From Margaritifera margaritifera (Eukaryota > Mollusca > Bivalvia > Unionida > Margaritiferidae): a DNA stretch of 64,000 bases. Below the pieces are notes generated by a model that saw only the letters and a list, made by a program, of their open reading frames with translations, searched no databases and had not been told where the DNA came from. The stretch covers positions 5,122,001 through 5,186,000 of the forward strand of contig JAQPZY010001621.1 of NCBI GenBank assembly GCA_029931535.1, in the 5' to 3' direction. A program made the translations under genes and the position numbers. Below, one piece after another: positions 20,059 through 31,900 of this stretch (positions within the stretch are counted from its first letter, which is position 1; the number at the start of each line of letters is the position of its first letter).

Positions 20059-20472
20059 ATGGATCTATCCCAGGCATTTAATTGCCAGCGCTATGAGTTT
20101 TTAATTCGAAAGATGGAGGCTTATGGAGTAGGTAATAAAGCCTGTAATCTAATTTTGAACTTCCTGTCGTACCAAAAACAACAGGTAAAACTCAAGGCGA
20201 CTGGTTAGAAATAATACAGAGAGTTCCCCAAGGATCTGTTCTTGGGCCTTTACTATTTAATATCTTCATAAATGACATATTTTATATTGTCAAACAGGCA
20301 ACACAGTACAACTATGCAGATGATATATTTTATATTGTCAAACAGGCAACACAGTACAACTATGCAGATGATATATTTTATATTGTCAAACAGGCAACAC
20401 AGTACAACTATGCTGATGATATATTTTATATTGTCAAGCAGGTAATACTGTACAACTATGCAGATGTTAATA
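20059..20472 (+). pseudogene. LINE (jockey/CR1-type) reverse transcriptase fragment
   Basis: Reads MDLSQAFNCQ, KMEAYGVGNKAC, LSYQKQQVKL, a stop (TAG near 20203) and then RVPQGSVLGPLLFNIFIND and NYADD. These are RT motifs A, B (PQGSVLGPLLF) and C (YADD) of non-LTR retrotransposons, in order and spacing. Only about 140 codons remain. The motif C segment is expanded fourfold (next entry). No endonuclease domain or tail is visible. Confidence 0.85.
20281..20472 (+). repeat. 48 bp in-frame tandem repeat (x4) across the RT YADD box
   Basis: Period exactly 48 bp (starts 20281, 20329, 20377, 20425). Each unit encodes IFYIVKQATQYNYADD with only late-unit substitutions (KQVILYNYAD in the last). Confidence 0.95.
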
Positions 20473-21080
20473 CTCTATTTTGTATACATGCAGACATTAT
20501 ACTACTCAAAATTATTGCCACTGTATGTGTTTTATGTTTGTTTGTTTTATGTTTGTGTATGTCTATGTCTGTTCACAACCAGCTAAAACTTAAAACCCAC
20601 TATAGTGCGATAATAGTTTGTATATAAACACTGCTAACCTTTACTTTGGCGTTGTGTAATAGTATGTTTGTGTGTATGTAAGTATAAACATTTAAGAATT
20701 GGTCACTACACACGGCGTATTGATAGTTTAGTGGGGAATAATGGATAGTAGATGACTAAGTGTTGGATAGTAGATTACTATTTCACATTGCATTTTCCAT
20801 CTTACCCTGCACTTTTTTCAACATGGAGGCGTAATATGAAATTCCCGTAAAGCCCCCAAGTGTCATATTTGTACAAGATGTATAGGGACAAATGGGAAAA
20901 TCTCATGCTAAAAATTAACTGTACATTTCCCGTACAGCCCCAGAGGTCAACAACTTCTAACAATACAACAATGTAGCCTCAATGTTAAATTCTCGTTTGT
21001 CCCCCAATTGTCCCCCAATGTAAACCTACGGCGTAGTGTTAATTCCGTTTGTCTCCCAGTTGCCCCATATTAATACTTAT
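20473..21080 (+). repeat. GGATAGTA repeat family, copy A
   Basis: Shares ordered blocks with 38351-39345: CTCAAAATTATTGCCACTGT, TTTTATGTTTG twice, GTGTATGTCT, GGATAGTAGATGACTAAGT, then CCCGT-type and TAAACCTACGGCG blocks. It follows the LINE fragment directly. The family is unknown. Confidence 0.8.
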
Positions 21081-23110
21081 AGAGGACACTATGTATCGAA
21101 TACTGAAATTTTAGAAGGAAGGGAAGAAGGGGCAAAAATAAAACAACATCACTAAATTGATAAAAACCGTTATGAAATGTCACACCGATGTACAAAAGTC
21201 TGAACTATAACGAGGACTGGCATCGTAATAAACTACTGACCTGAAACCGGAAATGAAAATGGGTCTTTGTATGTGCACATCAAAGATACACGAGAGTTTT
21301 TAATCTCGAAAAAGAAAGCGATGAATTTTAAACGTCACGCAGAGGTAATTATGCGTAACAGTAAGACTATGGAACTTCGACTCCTCAGAAATTATCCAAA
21401 ATGTCAGCATTGAACAAGTGGCTATATATGTGTGGCGAGGGTGATACAGGAAACGGAATGGAGTGAAGGGGCGGTTTAATTTTTAAATGGATACCAGGGG
21501 AGCGTGCAGTTTTTAACTGCTGAGGTGATGAACACCGTTACATTTTATGAGTTAATGTTGAAATTGATGGCATAGTTTTCATTCAGTCTATTTGCTAACG
21601 TAAAATGGAGTTGTGTCTCAGTTGTGTAACCACTGATATCACGTTTCCGGTGGCGGGGTCAGCTTTAAAGTTGTGTGTTGATGTTTTTTTTTCAAGTCAT
21701 ACACTAGTACAGGGGACCACGAGAGAAGGCGAGACACTGGGTTCCGTGGAACACTTACTTTATTTTTGGTTTGTTTTTAATCAATTCGGAAGATTTTTGC
21801 ACATGAAGTCGTGAATGAAGTTTTGAGGGTAAAATAACCTCATTAATTTCTCTATAACTCTTCAAAATATATTACACAATTTTCTTAACTATTCTTGCTC
21901 GTTAGTTATAAATGAGAACTTAGGGTGAATTATCGCTCAGCTATGTGTATATATTGACAGATTAAATAGCGCCTTAACTCTGTATCGTTGACTGCTATTG
22001 ATTATGTTTGTTTCAACAACGCTTAACTATCCTCCTCTCCCCCTAAAAAAATCAATTAACTTATGAGAGAACAAAATTCAAAGTATTTTCATGTAGAAAA
22101 AAGTAAAACCACATTATTTCGATCAAGAACACAGAAGTTTAATAACAATCCGCGCGTAACAATTTGGCCGAAAATCCGTGTTAGTGACACAAATTGAGCA
22201 ATTTGAGCAGGAGATACACCATGAGGTGGGGTTTTTGGAAATGTGATCATTTCTAATTAGGTTGTTACATTTTTCGGATTATTTAATAATCGTTAGAGGT
22301 ACTAGATATCACCATGCACAAACTGTAAGACCGAGAAAACGGTTTAGTAACGCCGGGAGCCCGGTTTTTCAATGTAATTTTCGGTACTAAGTAACCACTA
22401 GTTTAAAACTTTGCTATATTGTTGAGAATGACCATCGCAGCAGACTGTCTTTAGCCATTAGCATGTACAACAGAATAAATTTATCATCAATTAATCCGGT
22501 AAAAAAGGCATAAAATGCGTCAAGTATAATGTTTTTGTCTTAGATTGTTTATGATAACTTTTGTTGTAAACATTCAGTGTTGTAACTATTTTTCATGCAA
22601 TTTCTGGTCACTGCTTGCTATGTATGGACATTATGACCATACATAGAATCTTTTATTTCTTATGCCAATGAAATCGCTGTTAAATTATGTGGATTTTACC
22701 TCTGAAAAAGATGATGTGTATCAATTATTAATTAATTAAACAACGTTGTATTGAAAAGCGTCAAGTTAAAATTGTTGTGTGAGATCATTTGCACCCCAAA
22801 AGGTATATTTCCGAATATCAGATATATAAGTTCAATAGTACTCTAATTAGACCAATATTTACTTCATCGTATCTAAGTAAACAACCTCTATAATAATCTT
22901 TAACAGACTATAGTTCAGTGAATGAAATTCTTAACTACAGGTTCAAAATTAAGACAATAAAAATGTTTAGATTTTGAATGATTCCACTTTTAAAAGATGC
23001 TTGGGCTATATGTTAGAAACATTGTTAGCCTCCTGTGGCAAGTTAAAATAAAGTCCTAAGATGCCTTCTGTGGCAAGTAAAAATAAAGTCCTAAGATGCC
23101 TTAAAGTCCT
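21081..23110. other. Intergenic, no supported gene
   Basis: No domain-bearing frame. Near 23030-23110 the words AAATAAAGTCCTAAGATGCCT are repeated in tandem (three partial copies). The rest is unremarkable AT-rich sequence. Confidence 0.7.
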
Positions 23111-23214
23111 AAGATGTCTTGTAATTCATTTAATCTAAGGTATAATAAATTGGCAATATTATCCCATGAAATGAAAGAAATAAAATACATTAGTATTGTC
23201 ATTTCAACACATTC

Positions 23215-23620
23215 ATTGTATCACCTAAGCATATCCATTATCATCATTCAAATATATTCATTATTATCATTACACCATATTAATTATCATCGTTCAAATA
23301 TATTCATTATCATCATTCAAGCATATTCATTATCATCATTCAAGCATTTCCATTATCATCATTCAAGCATATTCATTATCGTGATTCAAATATATTCATT
23401 ATTATCATTCAAGCATATTCATTATCATCGTTCAAATATATGCATTATCATCATTCAAGCATATTCATTATCATCATTCAAGCATTTCCATTATCATCAT
23501 TCAAGCATATTCATTATCATGATTCAAATATATTTATTATTATCATTCAAGCATATTCATTGTCATCTTTCAAATATATTCATTATTACAATCCACGCAT
23601 ACTCATTTCTGTCAGTCTTC
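23215..23620 (+). repeat. 23 bp minisatellite with higher-order units
   Basis: Unit TATTCATTATCATCATTCAA plus GCA, about 17 copies. Variant units recur in the order a-b-c-d-e-f with a period of six units (138 bp). The long open frame here is repeat-derived. Confidence 0.9.
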
Positions 23621-23644
23621 CCCTGGCACCAAAATGATAAATAA

Positions 23645-24849
23645 TAGAACTGAACAGTATTGTGTTTTATCAGTACCAGCTTTTATATCTTTAACTGCAG
23701 ATATTCTGAAAAGATTTTAATACAATGTTATGCAAGTATAGTGAAGCCTATATACAAGTCTAAACCAATAAAAGTGGAAACTATTGATATTTAAAATATG
23801 ATGTATATATAATATTTGAAATACACAAAAATTTTATTTAAGCAATTAACAGTAGCTTTCAAAATTACATGTACTAAGCATATTGAAGAATTACAAGACT
23901 AACAATCACCCTAAGTTAGAGAAACGATGTGTCATCTAAATTCTTAATGGCCAGTTAATAAAACAAAATAATAAATTGCAAAAAAGTTAAGTTCTGATAA
24001 AAACAGGTTCTTGCTACAGATTCAAAGGTGTTGCCTTGAGAAAACAAATAAAGCTTCTCATGCAATATTCTAATCTGTATCTTCACGATTATAATTAAAA
24101 CAACCTTTTAAAAAATCTGTAATCTTTTTATCCAACACTTAATCCACTACACTATATCTTTATTATTTTTATCCAACGTCTACTCCACTGCACTAGGGAA
24201 AGACATTAATAGCAGTTAAGCGAAGAAGTGCGCAAGTAAGCTGTTCATAAATAGTGCACGAACATAACCTCAGACCTATTTACAAAGAACGTTGAGTAGT
24301 GGCATGTAACACAAAAATACTCTTGTGTAACAAGATGCTATATTACAAGAACAATTAGCACATCATACTAAAATTAAAAGCAATAAAATATGTTATGCCA
24401 GTTACTAACCATATACATAATGTGTACATACAATGTATTACTGTCCTACAAAAAAATGTTCCTCGTATAACTGCCTGGCAAAAGGTGACGACCTCGACAA
24501 TATAAAAAGCATGGAAAGTGTTGTGATTGATCAGTTGAAAAAAAAAGAAAGAAAAAAAATGTTCATAATATGACACAATATGTTATATTGTATATGATTC
24601 GTACTTACATTATGCATCCATCTTCTTTTACAAGATTAATTAATATATCAAATGTAAAACAAAACAGGCATATCACATGTCGTGAAGGAGTTTTGTCTTG
24701 AGGAGATACTTTTTGGACTTTGTCCCATGGAATTCTGAGTATCACTGCAACACTATAGGTAGAAGTCGTGACATCCAAAATCTTACAAGGTCTGTGTAGT
24801 AGTTGATCAATGTCTGACTATTTGAACATTTTCAAACTAATCAGCTTTT
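23645..24849. other. Intergenic, no supported gene
   Basis: AT-rich, with an A-run near 24540-24560. The minus frame 24355-24576 is Phe-rich low complexity and not credible as a gene. Confidence 0.65.
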
Positions 24850-25573
24850 TTATTTCTTTTTTTCTTTATAGAATCCAGATACCAATGTTAAAAACGTCTG
24901 TGTCGTAGAGGATGCAATTGTTTTTTGCGTTTCATTTGAATCTGTACAAACGTTTTGTAAATGCGTTCTGGCAGCTACAAAGGTAAACTTCAAATTCTCC
25001 CTGCTAAAGTATCCATGAGGATAATAATCATGATCAACCAAGGGAAGGTAGTGACAGCACGGAGACCATATGGCGTGTTCTAGAAAATCAGTTTTATACT
25101 CCCATGCATGGATCTTCACACTACAACTGAAACACTGTATTTGGTCTCCTCGTCCCTAGTAGACAAATCTTGCTCTTTGTAAAGTTTTGATAGTGAGTAC
25201 TCCATCCAAATATTTGGGACATTTTTTTGACGTGTTCAATCGACTTTGAAAGTCACAATAGTTAGGCAAAACCACACGAAACTTGTATTCGTCTTCAATT
25301 TATAAATCCCGATGAGCTAGTGGTATCCAGAGTGACTTGTGAGTGCATGGATTAGATCTATAGATGGGCACACGAACGGCATCACCTTCAAAAGGCAGAG
25401 TGACAAGGTCGTGCTGCATCGCTTTCGCTAGTGGAGCGGCAAGGTCGTGCTACATCGCTGGTGTCGCAGGGTAAGGCATCACTCTGGTCGCAAGGCACAG
25501 CATCGCATTCAACTTCGTTGAACTTGGAGTCACGAGTGGATCTATCGCACGTTTGCTGTGTTGAATTCATCAT
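24850..25573 (-). pseudogene. BIR-domain (IAP-like) protein of Polinton 2, broken
   Basis: The start at 25573 (MMNSTQQTCDRS) leads into a Ser/Asp/Cys-rich low-complexity part with a repeated (D)ARPC word. A frame change near 25395 leads to DAVRVPIYRSNP, a TAA near 25310, DEYKFRVVLP and the BIR: SRLNT, a YLDG segment, GRGDQIQCFSC, HAWEYKTDFLEH and SPCC. Spacing of CxxC, His and Cys fits a BIR zinc site; the usual Trp before the domain core is Cys, and a TAG interrupts between Y and G of the Y-x-G-x-GD turn. The frame runs on to 24850 without a RING finger. IAP BIR domains bind caspases or IAP antagonists. It lies just downstream of the minus-strand PolB pseudogene and may be element cargo. Confidence 0.8.
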
Positions 25574-25639
25574 TCTCAGTGAACGTTTGTAGTTAAATTA
25601 TGTTTGTGTCTTAGAACTCTCTCCATTTTTATTCTGGAG

Positions 25640-28025
25640 GTAAGTGTGTCCGTTCGGTAACGTGTCGTGGTCGGAAAGTCGCACTCGTTTCTAGTAAATG
25701 ATCTGATGCACTTTTTCCAAGGGTCGACTGGCTATTTTGTGATATTGCAAACGTACAATTTAGTCAGGATCCAAAGTTTTCACACGAAAGTCTTGATCTT
25801 GACCTGACTTTAAGGTATCTTTTAAGACCTCAAAGTTGACCAATTGACCGGAACGATAGTTCGGTGTCAGTCCTTTCACTTCGCATTTGGTATGAAGTTG
25901 TCCCTTTTTTGTCTCGGTACTGGTAGCCGTAATTGTTTTATCCACCACTGGCAAAACTCAAAATAGTCTCTTGGGTATGTTCGTCGGTCCAAGCTCCTAA
26001 ACGTTTGTCTTAGATGCGTGGGTGATAGTTTTCAGGGCGATATATGTACACGCAACTCTAGTTGTCAAAGTAAAAGATTCGATCGCCTAAAGGTTCCAAA
26101 ACAGAACACAATTTTAAACGGCCATTGGTTGTCACGTAAGCAGCAATGATGACATTACCAAACTCGTCGGGTGGTGCAACTCTGTGACTTCTTCGTATTT
26201 CACCAAGATCAAATCTTCACGTATGATTTCTACGTGTTTAATGAGTTTTCCTTTATCGTCGATGAGTTGAAAGTATCGATTTAGATTTACCAAGTATTCC
26301 GTCTTTGTCAACATGAAACGTTGAGCCAATTTTCCCCACAAACAATTCAGCATGACTTTAGCAAACGATCTTTTTCCTTCGTTCTTTTCCACGTGTTCCA
26401 AGGTGATGCCATCTAGGGATCGGTACCGTTCCTTTAATTTCTTTTTGTCCTCTGGAGTCAAACACCAAAAAGGATAGCCACTAGCTTCTTGCTTCAGTTT
26501 CAGAAATTCGTTGACTTAGACTCAAAAAATACCTGGACTCGAGTCGTCGTCCTGTTGATATTTTTCTGTGGTGGGAAAGTGCAAAATTTCGTATACTTTT
26601 AAAAAGCGGTATTCGCGATCGAGACCATGAAACAATTCTACACTCACCCACAATCCTATCAATACTAGTTCTTGATCATCGTGGCGAAAAGGGTGGTCTT
26701 GATTACAGTTTCACTACACGTAAGACATAAAGGAAACATCCGTTTTCCGTGGCAATGATGTCGTAAAACATGATGGTACAAGGTCGTCGGTGGCAAAACT
26801 TTGCATTTGATCAAACCTTCGTACTAGCGAATGTGTTCCACTTTTATGTATTCTGTCAAAATTTTAGGATGACCGGTGGGGAATCGAGCATATTTATGGA
26901 ACCCACATCGATGTATTTGATTTGCTGTCCTTGAGATTCATCCACTTTGTACAACAAGTGTGTGTAACATTGGTTCGTCCTCCAAACAAATTGTCGCATG
27001 GATTTAAAGGTTCAATGTCCACCACGTCGTAATCTTCGACGATACGTCGAAATTCTCAATCTGTTTTCATATGTCGATCATAGTCGTGTTCCCACATTTC
27101 TATCACTTGGTATCCTTGACTTTCTAAACTATATCGTCTTTGATATGTTTTGTCGTACAACTCTTCCATGGTGAACTCTGAGAAAGGATTTTTCAGGTTT
27201 TGTTCAGGAAAATAAGTAGGGCATCCGTGAAAAAAAACATTCCTGAAGTTCATAAACCATCAGTGCATTTTCTAAATCCCAACAATCCACGGAAAGGGTT
27301 CCAATTTCAATTTTCATTTCTTCGCTTTCTCTATCATGTTGTATTCACGTGTCTTGAGTTTCACACAATTAATTGATCAAGCGCAAAGCTTTGGCTGAAT
27401 ATCGACGGCAGACAGAGAGATAGGATTGAGGTGGTATGATCCACACACTTTGGCAGTGGTAAAAACTTCCTTTAAGTGATCGATACCTCAGTGTTCCAGA
27501 AATAATTGTCGAAATTTTCCACAACAACGTCGTAAAATGTCCACATCTGATCGATCATATTTCAAATTTCTTCTCTAAAATCAAAAGGGTCTGAAGAGTA
27601 GAGTTGGTACCAAGCGTACAAAGTTTCTCGTTGTTCTGTTCGCCAACCGTCAGGGTTGAAGTAGCGAACTTCAGGCAAACGCGGGAGCACGACGTGTTGA
27701 TTAGCTTTAGAATCCAAAAGCGTGGAAAGTAGCCTTTAGCCATTTCTGTCATTCCAAATGGTTTAGGTATTCTACTAAAAGGCATAGCCAAATAATTCAT
27801 GGAATCTTTAAATTGTATGTTTCCCACTTTCATGTAAATAATTTTGGCTCCATTCATTGTCAAAGTTGGAAATTTGGTTCATTGTTCTGAATAATATTTC
27901 AAAAGAAATTGTCCGTCGTAACGATGGACTTCCTCTTTGCTCCAAGTGTCGTTGGTGGGGTCTAAAATCCATTTGGCAAAATTAGGAAGAGTACAAGAGC
28001 CCCGAAATATCTTTTCTCATCCTGG
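25640..28025 (-). pseudogene. polB: Polinton 2 DNA polymerase B, C-terminal part
   Basis: Fragments in several minus frames line up with Polinton PolB. They are: exonuclease-domain NYLAMPFSRIPKPFGMTEMA then KGYFPRFW (27863-27555), HGCPTYFPEQN with MEELYDKTYQRR and VIEMWEHDYDR (27253-27056), and palm motif B AKVMLNCLWGKLAQR (near 26360). The metal-binding motif C, normally DTDS, appears degraded around 26055-26085 (FYFDN, a stop, then SCVYI). C-terminal DKTITATSTETKK ends near 25740. Many stops and frame changes. The upstream part of the gene lies beyond two insertions at 34292-35195 and 35757-36373. Confidence 0.85.
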
Positions 28026-28777
28026 TGTTACGACTCTATGGTCTAAGAAAAATGTAACAGAAAGAAAGTGAAACCAACAAATTAAGTAAAAAATAAACAA
28101 GCAATTTATTACTAGATAATTAAAATGAAAAATCAAAAAGTCACTTACAGTAATGTGTTTTGAAATCCTAATAATCCAATAAGAATGATTGTTCTAATAA
28201 CACGTCCTAAATATAGAATGTTCTGAATTCACGGCTGTGTCCTTGAATGTTATGATGTGCTAATGGTCTCCAAAGTCCTGATGTACTAGATATCTTGATG
28301 TGCTGATGTCAAAATGAAGTATTCCAAAATCTCTGAATAAGTTCACATAAATTCCAAAATTGTCAATTAAAAATCCAAAATCCAAAAGTTTATGAGCACT
28401 GTTATAATCAAATGAATATTTAAAATAATTCTTCTCTTAGAATTTGTAATGAATTTTCACAACTGTAATAGCTCTTTACAAGACTGATGGTAATGTCAAA
28501 ACTGAATAAATGTCCACCAAACATGGCATATATAAAGATTGGTCACATGACAGAATGTTCTAGAATGTGTGTCATCTTAATGGAATTTTACTTGTAAAAC
28601 AAAATCAACCTTGACCTTCAAATTGAGAAAACATATTGATCAAAACAACCTAATTCAAGGACACTAGTTAAACATGTTTTTCCTGATAAACATTAACATT
28701 TAAGCAAATATTGAAGTGAAGAAACATTTATAATTTCCTAAAATATTTATAATATTATATAAACATCATACATAACA
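28026..28777 (-). repeat. 3' LTR of the Gmr1-like element
   Basis: 752 bp, same family as the solo LTR at 5262-6013. In element orientation it starts directly after the purine tract. Ends carry the TGTTA...TAACA inverted pair. Confidence 0.95.
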
Positions 28778-28786
28778 CCTCCCCTC
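28778..28786 (-). other. Polypurine tract
   Basis: GAGGGGAGG on the minus strand, immediately before the 3' LTR, where plus-strand DNA priming is expected in LTR retroelements. Confidence 0.8.
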
Positions 28787-28915
28787 ATAAAGAAAAAGAA
28801 AGATTTATATAATAAGGCTTTCTTTTGAATATACATCTAATACTATAATAACCAAAATTACATAAGAACATGTTTTATGATACTGGACTTAATTACATCA
28901 AGCAATATTACATTT

Positions 28916-31900
28916 CTAGGCACGTGAGAGTGCATCTGCAATCACATTGTCTTCCTGAATCAATACTCCACCAACCCCTACATCACTTGCATCAACAGAT
29001 AATTTAAATGATTGGCTAAAATTTGGTGCAGAAAGAACTGGTGCATTCTTAAGCATGGCCTTTAACTTGTCAAAAGATTCCTGACACTTGTCAGACCAAT
29101 AAAATTTGGCTTTCTTACTCAATAAACTTGTCAAAGGTTCAGCAATTTTGGAAAAATTGGAACAAAATTTCCGATAATATCCAGCCATACCTAGAAATCG
29201 CATCAGTTGCTTTTTACAAATTGGAACTTGAAATTCAGAGATAGCTTTGACCTTAGCTTCTATAGGTTTAACTTGACCTTGTCCCACAATATGTCCTAAA
29301 AATGTGACACAAGCATGGCAAAACTCACTTTTGCTCAAATTAATTGTCAGATTCGCATCACTGAGTCGATCGAAGAATTTTCGAATGGTTTCCAAATGAT
29401 CTTCCTAGGTGTTGTTGTAGATAATGACGTCATCGATATAAGCGTCACAATTATCAAGACCAAATGTTATCATGTTCATCAGACGTTGAAACGTTGCAGG
29501 CGAATTTTTCATTCCAAACGGCATGACTTTATATTGATAAAGTCCATCTGGAGTTGCAAATGCTGAAATTTCTTTTGCCCTTTCCGTCAGTGGAATTTGC
29601 CAGAATCCTTTTAAAAGGTCAAACTTGGTGACATATTCCGCATTTCCAATTTTATCAATGCAATCGTCCATTCTTGGGATTGGAAATGAATCAGTTTTGG
29701 TGACACTGTTGACTTTTCTATAGTCAGTACACATACGGAATGTATTATCTGGCTTGGGAACAAGAATACATGGTGAACTCCAGTTACTTTTACTTGGTTC
29801 TATGAAATCATTCTCCAGTAAATATTGAATTTCTTTCTTCAGATAGTTCTGTTTGAGAGGATTCATCCTATAAGGATGCTGTTTCACAGGCGCAGAATCT
29901 ACAATATCAACGTCATGATAAATTTTACTTGTTCGTGTCGGAACATCAGGAAACAAGTGCTCATAGTCATGTAATAGCTGTTTTAGTTCATTTCTTTCCT
30001 GTTGTTGTAGATGTGAAAGTTTCTGGTCTAGGTTGTTCAATATTTCTGAATTCCGAAGATTGGTTATACCAGAGTCACTATAGTCTGATTGTATTCCATC
30101 GTTGATATCTTCACTGTGTGGAACAGGTACAACTAAATTAACTGAATAATTAGCTGGGCTATCTCTGTCAAAATATTCCTTTAACATATTTATATGACAA
30201 AGTTGTTTCTGTTTCCGTCTCCCAGAAGTGTTAATGATATAATTTAAGTCATTTACTTTCTTTTCAACGGTATAAGGACCATAAAATTTAGCCTGAAGAG
30301 GATTCTGAGGTATGGGAAAGAGAGCCAGAACTTTGTCACCAGGTTTAAAACTCCTTTCCTGTGAATTTCTGTCATACCTTAATTTCATTTTTGACTGGGT
30401 AGTGTGAAGATTAGTTCTTGCTACTTCACAGGCCTTTGACAACTTGTATTTGAAATCAGAGACATAATCAAGAAGATTAATCTTTGAATCTTCATTTGAA
30501 AGAAGTTTCTCTTTCAATAATTTCAATGGTCCACGGACAGTATGACCAAAAACTAGTTCAAAGGGACTAAAACCCAACGACTCTTGAACTGATTCCCTAA
30601 CAGCAAACAACAACAAATGAACACCCTCATTCCAATCCTTTTCTGTATCAAAGCAATATGATCGAATCATATTCTTCAAAGTTTGATGAAATCTTTCCAA
30701 AGCACCTTGACTTTCAGGGTGATAGGCAGAAGATGTAAACTGTTGGATGCCTAATTCATGCATAACTTGTTGGAAAATTCCAGACATAAAATTTGACCCT
30801 TGATCCGACTGGACAGATTTGGGAAGGCCAACAAGTGTAAAAAACTTCACCAAAGCTTTCACAATAGTTTTAGTTTTTATATTTCTCAGAGGAATTGCCT
30901 CTGGAAATCTTGTAGATGCACACATGATGGTCAACAAGTATTGGTTGCCTGACTTGGTTTTAGGTAAAGGACCAACACAGTCTACTATTATTCTACTAAA
31001 TGGTTCATCAAATGCAGGAATAGGTTGCAGATGAGCCTTAGGTATCTTCTGATTGGGTTTTCCTACCATTTGACAAGTGTGACAAGATCTGCAGTATTTA
31101 GAAACATCACTTTTGAGTTTCGGCCAATAAAAATGATTCAAGATCTTGTGATAAGTCTTACGGACTCCTAAATGACCAGCCAAAGGAGTTTCATGGGCTA
31201 AATTAAGAATTTCCTGTCGATATGACTTAGGAACAACAATTTGATAGCTCACTGACCACTCGTCACCAGCGGGTACATCAGGTGGTCTCCATTTTCTCAT
31301 AAGGACCCCATTTTTCACAAAGTAACACACTGGAACTTGGGTGGCTTCAGTTTCACTAATAGCCCTCTGAAACAAACAAGATATCTCGGGATCTTGCTCC
31401 TGTTCAACGACAAGGGATTGTCGTTTGTCATCCTGATTAGAACAAAGAGAATGAGTTGCCAAAAGAGGATCACTGTGATCAATACCATTTGATTGATCAA
31501 TACCTGAGGAAAAAGTGACCTCATCAAAAGACTGACCAATACATGCGTCAACTAAAGGAATAATATCCTGATCAACATCACTCTCAAGAGCTCTTTTTGC
31601 CATAGCTCTAGTAACTGCACAAGCAGGGTAGAAATCAGGGATTTCAGTTTCGACAGGATCAACTTTCTGATCCAAACAAGGCTTGTCAGTTACAAGTGGA
31701 TTAACCACAACCTTATCTCCAGCTAGGTCATTGCCTAGTAATAAATGAACAACCTCTATGGGTAAAGAAGTCACTGCCCCAACAGTCACAGGTCCAGAAA
31801 CTAAGTCTGATGCCAAATTTACACAATGGGGAGGAACATTTACAAAGCCACACTCTACTCCCTGAACAAGAACACTTTCACTTGAAGAAGACTCCTCAGA

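Noticed and set aside
20059..20472. Group II intron or bacterial RT
   Set aside because: The PQGSVLGPLLF and YADD pattern with DLS-x-AF is that of metazoan LINE RTs.
23215..23620. CRISPR-like array
   Set aside because: Contiguous 23 bp tandem units with no unique spacers, in a eukaryotic genome.
23114..23644. 176-codon open frame
   Set aside because: It is the 23 bp minisatellite read in frame; residues simply repeat (HYHHSSIFIIIIQ).
25388..25573. Independent Cys-repeat gene
   Set aside because: It connects by one frame change to the BIR frame downstream, so it is better read as the N-terminus of that gene.
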